The notes under the pieces were generated by a model that saw nothing but the letters and a program-made list of their open reading frames with translations, made no database searches and was not told where the DNA came from. Of a stretch of 64,000 bases of DNA, positions 18,884 to 26,945 are shown one piece after another. Source of the stretch: Dyella nitratireducens (GTDB lineage: Bacteria > Pseudomonadota > Gammaproteobacteria > Xanthomonadales > Rhodanobacteraceae); assembly GCF_014642835.1 (NCBI RefSeq), contig NZ_BMJA01000002.1, positions 553,776-617,775 on the forward strand, read 5' to 3'. The translations under genes were made by a program, and so were the position numbers. Position 1 is the stretch's first letter. The number at the start of each line of letters is the position of its first letter.

Positions 18884-19312
18884 TTACGAGCGTGGAGCCG
18901 GCAGCGCGGCGATGCACTTCAACTCGATCGCGATCGGTGTCGGCAATGCGGTAATGCCCAGTGTGGTGCGGCAGGCATCTACACCTTGGAAATATTCCGC
19001 GTAGAGGCGGTTGTAGATGGGAAAGTCTTGCGCCATGTCGGTGAGGAACACGGTGATGTCGACCAGATCTTCCCAATGTGCCCCGCTTGCTTCGAGCACG
19101 GCACGCACGTTCGCGAACACTTGCCGGCACTGCTGTTCGATGTCGTAGCCGATCAGCTTTCCTTCTGCGTCATGGATGTTGCCGGGTATGCGGTTAGTAC
19201 CGGGCTCACGCGGTCCGACACCAGAAAGAAACAGCAGATCTCCCACGCGGCGCGCATGTGGATAGGCGCCTACCGGGGCAGGGGCCATATCGGTGCGTAC
19301 GACGTTGCTCAT
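18884..19312 (-). CDS. RidA-family deaminase, 2-aminomuconate deaminase type
   Basis: A 142-residue RidA/YjgF-fold protein (VGDLLFLSGVGPREPGTNRI, ANVRAVLEASGAHWEDLVDI, TVFLTDMAQDFPIYNRLYAEYF, CRTTLGITALPTPIAIELKC). The GVGPR..G form and length match bacterial 2-aminomuconate deaminases (AmnD/NbaF-like) better than the general RidA imine deaminase (about 127 residues). Its neighbours two genes up include an aldehyde dehydrogenase of the matching step. It overlaps the carbonic anhydrase stop by four bases. The specific substrate is inference from family and context. Confidence 0.8.
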   Translation of the reverse strand: MSNVVRTDMAPAPVGAYPHARRVGDLLFLSGVGPREPGTNRIPGNIHDAEGKLIGYDIEQQCRQVFANVRAVLEASGAHWEDLVDITVFLTDMAQDFPIYNRLYAEYFQGVDACRTTLGITALPTPIAIELKCIAALPAPRS

Positions 19313-19977
19313 CGCAGTTCCTTTGCGCGGCGCATCAGGAGCTCTAACGCTTGTTCGTAGCTGGGGCGCAGGGATTCGCGCGAGGAAACGTGCATGCCCA
19401 GGTCATGCATGTGGCCATTGGAGAGGCTGTAGCACCACGCGTGCACCGAAAGCGGTTGGCCACGATCCCAGGCGTCCATCAGGATGGTGGTCTGGCAGAC
19501 GTTGACTACCTGCTCGATCGCATTGAGTTCGCACAATCGCATGTTGCGCAGAGGCATGGAATCCAGCGTTGCCAGTTTGTCCACGTGCTTGTGGGCTACA
19601 TCGCCCACGTGGCGCAGCCAGTTGTCAACCAGGCCGAGCCGGCGCTCGTCCAGGACGGCCTGCACGCCGCCGCAACCGTAATGGCCAACCACGATGATGT
19701 GCTCCACTTTAAGGACGTCCACGGCGAACTGGATGGTGCTGAGGCAGTTGAGATCCGTGTGCGACACCACATTGGCGACATTGCGTTGCACGAAGATCTC
19801 GCCGGGCGGCAGATCGACGATCTGCGTGGCGGGGACTCGCGAGTCGGAGCAGCCGATCCAGAGGTATTTGGGCGATTGCTGCTTGGCCAGGCGCTCGAAG
19901 AATTTCGGATCGGCTTCCGACACCGACGCCGACCAGCGACGGTTGCTGTCGATCAGATCTTGCAGTGGACTGCTCAA
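19309..19977 (-). CDS. can: Beta-class carbonic anhydrase
   Basis: A 222-residue beta-carbonic anhydrase, interconverting CO2 and bicarbonate. Zinc ligands Cys43, His99 and Cys102 (IGCSDSR, VGHYGCGG) and the Asp45-Arg47 dyad are all present. It lies inside what looks like an aminomuconate degradation operon, 10 bases after the dehydrogenase and overlapping the deaminase start. The kynurenine/3-hydroxyanthranilate route includes decarboxylations, so hydrating the released CO2 is a plausible local role, but a general housekeeping role is equally possible. Confidence 0.93.
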   Translation of the reverse strand: MSSPLQDLIDSNRRWSASVSEADPKFFERLAKQQSPKYLWIGCSDSRVPATQIVDLPPGEIFVQRNVANVVSHTDLNCLSTIQFAVDVLKVEHIIVVGHYGCGGVQAVLDERRLGLVDNWLRHVGDVAHKHVDKLATLDSMPLRNMRLCELNAIEQVVNVCQTTILMDAWDRGQPLSVHAWCYSLSNGHMHDLGMHVSSRESLRPSYEQALELLMRRAKELR

Positions 19978-19987
19978 GATGTTTTCC

Positions 19988-21439
19988 TCAGTAGCGAATG
20001 CAAATATTGCGCGGCTCGGTGAAGAAGCGCAGCGCTTCTACGCCGCCCTCCCGACCGACACCGGATTGCTTGCTGCCGCCAAAGGGCGTGCGCAGATCGC
20101 GCAGCAGCCAGCAGTTGATCCACACGATGCCGAATTCCAACTGTGCACCCAAGCGATGCGCACGCGACAGATCCTGGGTCCATAGTGACGCGGCAAGTCC
20201 ATAGCCAGTGCCGTTGGCGATGGCGATGGCCTCGGCTTCGTCTTCGAACGGGATCAGCGTGACCACCGGGCCGAAGATTTCTTGCTGATTGGTCGGGGTG
20301 TCGTTGGACAACCCTTCGATCACAGTGGGCGCGATAAACCAGCCTTCGGAACAGCGTCCATCGAGCTTCAGCTCGCCACCACCGCAGAGAACGCGCCCGC
20401 CTTCCTTGCGTGCCTGCTCAATGCAGTGCATCACCTTGTCGAAATGCTCGCGCGATACCAAGGCGCCGAGATCGGTGGAGGCTTGTTGCGGATCGCCCAC
20501 TCGCAGTGCTTGTACTTTGGCGAGATAGCGTTCGCGGAAGCTATCGTAGATCGAGTGCTGCACCAGCAGACGCGAGCCGCACAGGCAGATCTCCCCCTGG
20601 TTGGCGAAACCTGAGCGCACAATGGTGTCGAGGTTTTCCTCGCTGAGGTCGGCATCGGCGAACACGATGGCCGGGTTCTTGCCGCCCATTTCCAGCGACA
20701 CTTTCTTGAATCGCGGCGCGGCCGTGGCGGCAATGCTAGCTCCGGTGCGCGTGCTGCCGGTGAACGAAATGGCCTTGATCGCGGGATGCTCGATGATGGC
20801 TTGACCTGTCGTGGGGCCACGGCCTTGCACGATGTTCAGTACGCCGGCTGGAAAGCCGGCTTCAATGCTCAACTCACCAAGCAACGCTGCGGTACAAGGC
20901 GTGATTTCGGACGGCTTGGCGACCACGGCATTGCCGCTGGCCAACGCGGGTGCGATCTTCCAGGTGAAGAGGTATAGCGGCAGATTCCACGGACTGATGC
21001 AGCCGACCACACCAAGCGGATGGCGCAAGGTGTAGTTGATCGCGCCGCCTTCCATCGCGTGCGATTCGCTCTCCCAGCCGATGATGGCGGCGGCGAAGAA
21101 GCGTAGATTGGATACGGCGCGCGGAATATCCAGACGCTTGGCAAGCGCTACGGGCTTGCCGCTGTCGCGCGATTCGAGCTCGGCGAATGCGTCGAGTCTG
21201 GCTTCGATCAGATCGGCGAGCTTATGCAGCAGACTGGCGCGTGTTTCGACGGGCGTTGCAGCCCAAGTCGGCGCTGCCTTTTGGGCTGCCTTGACGGCGG
21301 CATGGATGTCGGCAGCGGTGGAATCAGGGCATTGCGCGAACACCGCGCCGGTGGCGGGTTCGTAGACGTCGAGCCAGTGATCGTCCACCGGAGCCTGCAG
21401 GCGACCGTCGATGAGGTTGGCGAGGCGTGTGCTTAGCAT
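19988..21439 (-). CDS. Aldehyde dehydrogenase, 2-aminomuconate/2-hydroxymuconate semialdehyde type
   Basis: A 483-residue NAD-dependent aldehyde dehydrogenase. Motifs in order: ISPWNLPLYLFTWKIAPALA (PWN site), SFTGSTRTG, the catalytic Glu in LEMGGKNPAIVFADAD, the nucleophile in NQGEICLCGSRLLV, and EIFGPVVT. The ISPWNLPLYL and GEICLCGSR forms are typical of the 2-hydroxymuconate/2-aminomuconate semialdehyde dehydrogenases (AmnC/NbaE/XylG-like). Presence of an aminomuconate-type deaminase downstream and kynureninase at the window's right end favours aminomuconate semialdehyde as substrate. The ATG at 21439 gives the family length. Confidence 0.82.
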   Translation of the reverse strand: MLSTRLANLIDGRLQAPVDDHWLDVYEPATGAVFAQCPDSTAADIHAAVKAAQKAAPTWAATPVETRASLLHKLADLIEARLDAFAELESRDSGKPVALAKRLDIPRAVSNLRFFAAAIIGWESESHAMEGGAINYTLRHPLGVVGCISPWNLPLYLFTWKIAPALASGNAVVAKPSEITPCTAALLGELSIEAGFPAGVLNIVQGRGPTTGQAIIEHPAIKAISFTGSTRTGASIAATAAPRFKKVSLEMGGKNPAIVFADADLSEENLDTIVRSGFANQGEICLCGSRLLVQHSIYDSFRERYLAKVQALRVGDPQQASTDLGALVSREHFDKVMHCIEQARKEGGRVLCGGGELKLDGRCSEGWFIAPTVIEGLSNDTPTNQQEIFGPVVTLIPFEDEAEAIAIANGTGYGLAASLWTQDLSRAHRLGAQLEFGIVWINCWLLRDLRTPFGGSKQSGVGREGGVEALRFFTEPRNICIRY

Positions 21440-21513
21440 CCTTGCAAGCTTAGAACCTGTTCGGGTGGAATGCACCGGACGCGGCCGTACGTATGCATGT
21501 CGCCTTACGACAA

Positions 21514-22305
21514 TTAGCTCAACGCTTTCGTACGCCCTCCATCGACCGCAATGCTCACACCATTGACGTAAGCGGCTGCTGGCGTGCAAAGGAACGCAAT
21601 CACCGCAGCTACTTCGCCAGGTTCACCGAAGCGCCGTGCTGGCACCGCGGCGGCCATTTCCTTCGCCAATTCTTGTTCGTTGCGCCCAGTCTTTTGGGCT
21701 TGCATGGTCAGAATGCCGTCCAGCCGGGCCGTGCGAGTGTAACCAGGCAGCACATTGTTGACGGTGATGCCATCTGCAGCCAATTCGATGGCCATCGTCT
21801 TGGCCCAGGCAGCCATCGCGGCACGAACGGTATTGGAGACGCCAAGTCCGGGGATCGGTTCTTTCACCGAGGTGGAAATCACGTTCACGACACGCCCGTA
21901 GGCACTGTCGCGCATGCCAGGCAATACCGACTGTAGCAGTGTGTGCGCGGCCAGCACGTGTTGGCGAAAGGTATCTGCGAAGGCAACAGTCTCAGCGCTG
22001 TGGATAGGGCCACCGGGCGGGCCACCGGTGTTGTTGATCAGGATATGCACCGGGTTGGCTTCGACGATGTCAAAAGCGGCAGCCTTCAGCGCGTTGGTGT
22101 CCAGCATGTCTACGCTGTGCCATGTGTGCTTTTGTGAAGCATGCTTGCGCGGCAGGCTCTCAGCCAACATGGTGAGTTGTTCGGCGGAGCGCGCCAGCAG
22201 GGTGACATCGGCGCCGAGTTCGGCAAGTTCGATGGCCGTAGCGCGGCCGATGCCTTGCGATGCGCCACACACCAGGGCGTGACGTCCGCTCAGATTCAAA
22301 TCCAT
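21514..22305 (-). CDS. Atypical SDR-family protein lacking the Tyr-Lys pair
   Basis: A 263-residue Rossmann SDR fold: VCGASQGIGRATAIELAELG, NNTGGPPGG, VNVISTSVKEPIPG and a FabG-like C-terminus (PGEVAAVIAFLCTPAAAYVN, then VDGG). Where classical members have YxxxK this one reads GVSNTVRAAM, so both catalytic Tyr and Lys are replaced (Asn and Arg). The S-N-x-x-R form is shared by a recognised SDR subgroup with NNTGGP, so it is probably a genuine variant, not decay. AAGGAG precedes the ATG at 22305. It is the likely first enzyme gene of the aminomuconate operon; reaction unknown. Confidence 0.82.
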   Translation of the reverse strand: MDLNLSGRHALVCGASQGIGRATAIELAELGADVTLLARSAEQLTMLAESLPRKHASQKHTWHSVDMLDTNALKAAAFDIVEANPVHILINNTGGPPGGPIHSAETVAFADTFRQHVLAAHTLLQSVLPGMRDSAYGRVVNVISTSVKEPIPGLGVSNTVRAAMAAWAKTMAIELAADGITVNNVLPGYTRTARLDGILTMQAQKTGRNEQELAKEMAAAVPARRFGEPGEVAAVIAFLCTPAAAYVNGVSIAVDGGRTKALS

Positions 22306-22318
22306 GTGATCTCCTTTT

Positions 22319-22645
22319 TCAGGAACGGCTGTGCCATTGCATGGCCAACGCGGCGAGCCAGCAGCCCCAAGCCAGCCACTGACTGTAACGCCAGGTACGC
22401 CACAGGCGTGTGATCGCGGCATCGTCGATCGCAGCGATGGCTGGTGAGCGCAGCACGCTCTGCATGCGCAGCCACAATTGTGGACCGTGCGCGGCCTGTG
22501 CGCCCCCGGTATCCACGATTACTCTCCAGTGTTGCGGATAGTCTTCGCGCAAATGCTTGGCTATGCGGAATGGCAACACGGCATGCGTGATGAAGCAGGC
22601 AAGGCCAATCAACAGCAAACCGATGTAGACCACAACGGGAATCAA
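22319..22645 (-). CDS. Small two-helix membrane protein, UspB-like layout
   Basis: A 108-residue protein with hydrophobic segments at both ends (VVVYIGLLLIGLACFITHAVL; WLAWGCWLAALAMQW) and a polar middle containing VDTGGAQAAHG and IDDAAITRLWRTWRYSQ. The layout and the D-x-GG...HG pattern recall E. coli UspB (111 residues), a stress-induced membrane protein, but identity looks low. It overlaps the MalM-like gene by four bases and is 13 bases before the SDR, so all may be one transcript. Confidence 0.6.
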   Translation of the reverse strand: MIPVVVYIGLLLIGLACFITHAVLPFRIAKHLREDYPQHWRVIVDTGGAQAAHGPQLWLRMQSVLRSPAIAAIDDAAITRLWRTWRYSQWLAWGCWLAALAMQWHSRS

Positions 22646-23439
22646 GGGCTTCTCCGCGTCACGCCTAGATCCGCGCCAATCGAGTTAAGCAGGCCGTTGC
22701 CTTGCGGGGCCTTGCCGCAGACGGCCTTGCTCACGGCTTGCTTATAGCTTTTGTCCATCAGGCCGACCCACACCACGCCTTCTGGTCCATGCTGGATCTT
22801 GTAGCTGCCGCCCATGGTCGTGGCGGTTGGCGTGGTGCTGCTGGTGGTGGAGAACGTGCTGGCCGATTGTTCCCAGTACGTGTTGTCCGATTGCTGCTTG
22901 GCGGAGCTATAGATCACCAGATAGCGCACGCGGGTATCAGTGACTTCAACGCTGCCGAATGCACCGCTGTCGTTATTGGTCCAGCCCATGTATTCGCATA
23001 GTTTCACGTCTTGCGAGTCGATCGGCTGGAACGCTTCATCGAGTTGCACCACGGTAGGCGCGAACAGATAGCTGCTGCTGGTGACGGAGCGACCGACCAG
23101 CTCCGACTTAATGCCGACCTTGTAAGGCAGTTTCACGTCCTGCGGCAGCGTGAAGCTCAGAAAGTAGCTGCGCGAACCGTTGATGGCCGCTACCTGGCTG
23201 CCGGGGCCGAGTTCAAAGCGCTGCGGCTGCCAAGGCAGTCGTGCCTGGTACGAGAAGTCGGCGAAGGTCGTGCAACAGGGCGTGGCGTCGGCGAGTGCCT
23301 TCTTGGCATCTGCCAGCGGACGGATCGGCTGACTTTGTGGCAGCAGATCGGTAGGCAGCGGAAACTTGGGCAGCTTGACGCTATGGCAGGCGGCAAGCAC
23401 CAGGATGGATGCAAATAGGAGTACCAGTTTGAGACGCAT
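22642..23439 (-). CDS. MalM-like periplasmic lipoprotein
   Basis: A 265-residue lipoprotein. The signal ends in LVLAAC (Cys18). The region ALADATPCCTTFADFSY with its paired cysteines, then ALGPGSQ-like ELGPGSQVAAINGSRSYFLSFTLP, resembles MalM, the maltose-operon periplasmic protein whose biochemical role is still unclear. No maltose transport genes are nearby. A serine/threonine-rich stretch (about residues 190-215) interrupts the C-terminal half. It ends four bases inside the next gene's start. Confidence 0.65.
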   Translation of the reverse strand: MRLKLVLLFASILVLAACHSVKLPKFPLPTDLLPQSQPIRPLADAKKALADATPCCTTFADFSYQARLPWQPQRFELGPGSQVAAINGSRSYFLSFTLPQDVKLPYKVGIKSELVGRSVTSSSYLFAPTVVQLDEAFQPIDSQDVKLCEYMGWTNNDSGAFGSVEVTDTRVRYLVIYSSAKQQSDNTYWEQSASTFSTTSSTTPTATTMGGSYKIQHGPEGVVWVGLMDKSYKQAVSKAVCGKAPQGNGLLNSIGADLGVTRRSP

Positions 23440-23453
23440 AGGTGCTTAAGAAA

Positions 23454-24854
<1,401 letters not shown>

Positions 24855-24983
24855 GGATTGAAACTCCTGGAAGAGGCGCCCATCTGTTCATGGGCGTGAA
24901 GGCAAGCGGGCATGATAATGTAGTCGTGCCGCACTGCGACATGCCCAACGTGCTCAAGTGCCCGATTTAGAACCGTTGTCCCT

Positions 24984-25310
24984 ATGACTATCTCAATCAC
25001 CCCCTCCGCTCAGCAACGCATGCGCCAGTTCCTCGCGCAGGCGCCGTCTGCCGCTGGCGTCCGTTTCGGCGTGAAGCGCACCGGGTGCTCGGGTTTTGCG
25101 TATGTGGTGGATCTGGCCGAGCAACTGGGCGAGGACGACCAGACGTTCCAGATCGAAGGCGTGCCAGTGATCGTCGACGCCAAGAGCCTGCCGCTGGTGG
25201 AAGGCACCGAGATCGACTTCCAGCGCCAGGGGCTCAATGCCAGTTTCGTGTTCCGCAACCCCAACGCCACGGGCGAGTGCGGGTGCGGGGAGAGCTTCAC
25301 CGTCGGCTGA
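24984..25310 (+). CDS. A-type iron-sulfur carrier, IscA/SufA-like
   Basis: A 108-residue HesB/IscA-fold protein with the three invariant cysteines: Cys35 in RTGCSGF and Cys99/Cys101 in ECGCGESF. A-type carriers hold iron or [2Fe-2S]/[4Fe-4S] clusters and pass them to apo-proteins. It is not inside an isc or suf operon here, so it cannot be named IscA or SufA with certainty; sufE lies 23 kb away. Stand-alone copies of this kind are common in xanthomonads. Confidence 0.9.
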   Translation: MTISITPSAQQRMRQFLAQAPSAAGVRFGVKRTGCSGFAYVVDLAEQLGEDDQTFQIEGVPVIVDAKSLPLVEGTEIDFQRQGLNASFVFRNPNATGECGCGESFTVG

Positions 25311-25340
25311 GCTGCACGTAGCCTCAGCTAATTCAGCGAC

Positions 25341-25370
25341 TTGCGTCCGCTCGTTCACCCCGCTTACAAT
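25341..25370 (+). promoter_or_regulatory. Candidate sigma-70 promoter for rpsF-rpsR-rplI
   Basis: TTGCGT (25341-25346), an 18-base spacer and TACAAT (25365-25370). The -10 matches five of six consensus bases; the -35 only TTG. It lies about 105 bases before rpsF, leaving a long leader. Confidence 0.45.
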
Positions 25371-25434
25371 TCCGCTTCTGTCTACGCCAAACAGGCGCCA
25401 GGCAGCCCTTGCCTCACCGCATGCCGCGGGAGGC

Positions 25435-25456
25435 TGCGAGGCCCGTAAGGGTCGCA
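25435..25456 (+). promoter_or_regulatory. Hairpin in the rpsF leader, possible S6:S18 autoregulatory element
   Basis: TGCGA pairs with TCGCA around an inner CCC-GTAA-GGG stem, with two unpaired G, 20 bases before the rpsF start. rpsF leaders in many bacteria hold a structured site bound by the S6:S18 complex. Whether this hairpin has the required bulged CCG arrangement is not clear by eye. Confidence 0.3.
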
Positions 25457-25475
25457 TCCTTAAGGAGTTTTCCCG

Positions 25476-25904
25476 ATGACCTTGCGTCATTACGAAGTTG
25501 TATTCCTGGTCCATCCCGACCAGAGCGAACAGGTTCCGGCGATGATCGAGCGTTACAAGACGCTGATCGCCTCCGACGGCGGCAAGATCCACCGTCTGGA
25601 AGACTGGGGCCGCCGTCAACTGGCGTACCCGATCGTGAACCTGGCCAAGGCTCACTACGTGATGCTCAACATCGAAGTGAGCCAGAGCGTGCTGAACGAG
25701 CTGGAGTCGGGCTTCCGCTTCAACGACGCCGTGCTGCGCCACCTGGTGATCAAGCGCGACGAGGCCGATACCGAGCAGTCCTTCATCCTCAAGAGCAAGG
25801 AAAAGGACGACGCCAAGTCCTCCCGCCGTCGTGACGACGACGCCGAGGGTGAAGACCGTCGCGTGGGTCGCGCTGACAGCGACGACGCCGATCTCGAAGA
25901 CTGA
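25476..25904 (+). CDS. rpsF: 30S ribosomal protein S6
   Basis: A 142-residue S6. The core ([20 protein letters not shown] ... [15 protein letters not shown] ... [11 protein letters not shown] ... [15 protein letters not shown]) is standard. The last 40 residues or so are an acidic/basic extension ([20 protein letters not shown]), as in other gammaproteobacteria. S6 pairs with S18 on the 30S platform. AAGGAG precedes the ATG. First gene of rpsF-rpsR-rplI. Confidence 0.97.
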   Translation: MTLRHYEVVFLVHPDQSEQVPAMIERYKTLIASDGGKIHRLEDWGRRQLAYPIVNLAKAHYVMLNIEVSQSVLNELESGFRFNDAVLRHLVIKRDEADTEQSFILKSKEKDDAKSSRRRDDDAEGEDRRVGRADSDDADLED

Positions 25905-25921
25905 TCCAGGAGCCAGAACCC

Positions 25922-26152
25922 ATGTCCAAGTTCTTCCGCCGCCGCAAGTTCTGCCGCTTTACGGCCGAAAATGTCAAAGAGATCGACTACAAGGATCTCA
26001 ACACGCTGCGCCAGTACATCACCGAAAACGGCAAGATCGTGCCCAGCCGCATCACCGGTACCAAGGCGCGTTACCAGCGTCAGCTGGCTACGGCGATCAA
26101 GCGCGCGCGCTTCCTCGCGCTGCTGCCGTACACCGATAACCACGACGTTTAA
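25922..26152 (+). CDS. rpsR: 30S ribosomal protein S18
   Basis: A 76-residue S18 with the typical start [12 protein letters not shown] and core [20 protein letters not shown], then [21 protein letters not shown]. Binds 16S rRNA with S6. It retains the Cys in RRKFCRF, i.e. the zinc-independent-looking common bacterial form with a single Cys. Seventeen bases separate it from rpsF. Confidence 0.97.
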   Translation: MSKFFRRRKFCRFTAENVKEIDYKDLNTLRQYITENGKIVPSRITGTKARYQRQLATAIKRARFLALLPYTDNHDV

Positions 26153-26161
26153 TAGGTTTAC

Positions 26162-26190
26162 CCGCCTCGCCCGCAAGGGCGGGGCGGTTT
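26162..26190 (+). terminator. Hairpin between rpsR and rplI (partial terminator or processing site)
   Basis: An 11-base-pair stem with one G-U pair, CCGCC(T)CGCCC against GGGCGGGGCGG, closed by a GCAA tetraloop, followed by only three T. It lies 10 bases after rpsR and 69 before rplI and would reduce, not stop, readthrough, or stabilise mRNA ends. Confidence 0.55.
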
Positions 26191-26258
26191 CATCCCTTCG
26201 GACAACCGTCCACGGCTGCATCGGGCCGCTCCGGTGCTAACGAATCGAGGAATCAATC

Positions 26259-26711
26259 ATGGAACTCATTCTTCTTGAGAAGGTGCGCAACCTCGGCAAC
26301 CTTGGCGACAAGGTCAATGTGAAGCCGGGCTATGGCCGTAACTACCTGCTGCCGCAGGGCAAGGCCGTGCGCGTCAACGCCGAGAATCTCGCCGCCTTCG
26401 AGGCACGCCGCGCCGAATACGAAGCTAAGGCCAACAAGCTGCTTTCCGACGCCCAGTCGCGCCACGCCAAGCTGACCGACGTGACGGTGACCATCGCCGC
26501 CAACGCCAGCCCAGAAGGTAAACTGTACGGCTCGGTGGGTCCGCGTGAAATTGCTGATGCCCTGCAGGCTGCCGGTCATGACATCCACAAGGGTGAAGTG
26601 ATCCAGGGCGAAGGCCCGATCCGCCACATCGGCGAATTCGAAGTGGTGATCAGCCTGCACGCTGACGTGCAGAACACGGTCAAGGTGGTTGTGGTTCCCG
26701 AGAAGCAGTAA
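26259..26711 (+). CDS. rplI: 50S ribosomal protein L9
   Basis: A 150-residue L9: N-terminal domain [36 protein letters not shown] in family form, connecting helix, and C-terminal domain ending in VVVPEKQ. It binds 23S rRNA near L1 and helps keep reading frame. GAGGAATC precedes the ATG. A terminator follows. Confidence 0.97.
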   Translation: MELILLEKVRNLGNLGDKVNVKPGYGRNYLLPQGKAVRVNAENLAAFEARRAEYEAKANKLLSDAQSRHAKLTDVTVTIAANASPEGKLYGSVGPREIADALQAAGHDIHKGEVIQGEGPIRHIGEFEVVISLHADVQNTVKVVVVPEKQ

Positions 26712-26767
26712 GTCTCGGCGAATCGGTTGCGGCACTCGGTGTGCTGCAACACGACCAAGTAACAAGC

Positions 26768-26803
26768 AAAGGCACCTCGTGATAACGCGGGTGCCTTTTG
26801 TTT
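26768..26803 (+). terminator. Intrinsic terminator after rplI
   Basis: AAAGGCACC pairs with GGTGCCTTT across a 13-base loop, followed by a T-rich tail (TTTTGTTTTC). Ends the rpsF-rpsR-rplI transcript. Confidence 0.8.
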
Positions 26804-26818
26804 TCTCGAGCTCTCGCT

Positions 26819-26848
26819 TTATCCCCAGCCTCCCACAAGATATCCACA
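26819..26848 (+). promoter_or_regulatory. Two DnaA-box-like sites upstream of dnaB
   Basis: TTATCCCCA (26819-26827) and ATATCCACA (26840-26848) each differ by one base from the DnaA box TTATCCACA. They are on the same strand with starts 21 bases apart, about two helical turns, roughly 100-125 bases before dnaB. Confidence 0.4.
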
Positions 26849-26855
26849 GACTTAT

Positions 26856-26874
26856 TGTCTTACACCGTGAGACA
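26856..26874. promoter_or_regulatory. Inverted repeat upstream of dnaB, possible operator
   Basis: TGTCTTAC-ACC-GTGAGACA is an 8-base inverted repeat with one mismatch and a 3-base centre, lying between the DnaA-box-like sites and the dnaB start. The regulator is unknown. Confidence 0.35.
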
Positions 26875-26945
26875 GCACCGCGTATGCTCGCAGCTTATGC
26901 CTGCCTACACGGCGCTGCGCGTACCCCTTGCTACAGGGAATGTCC

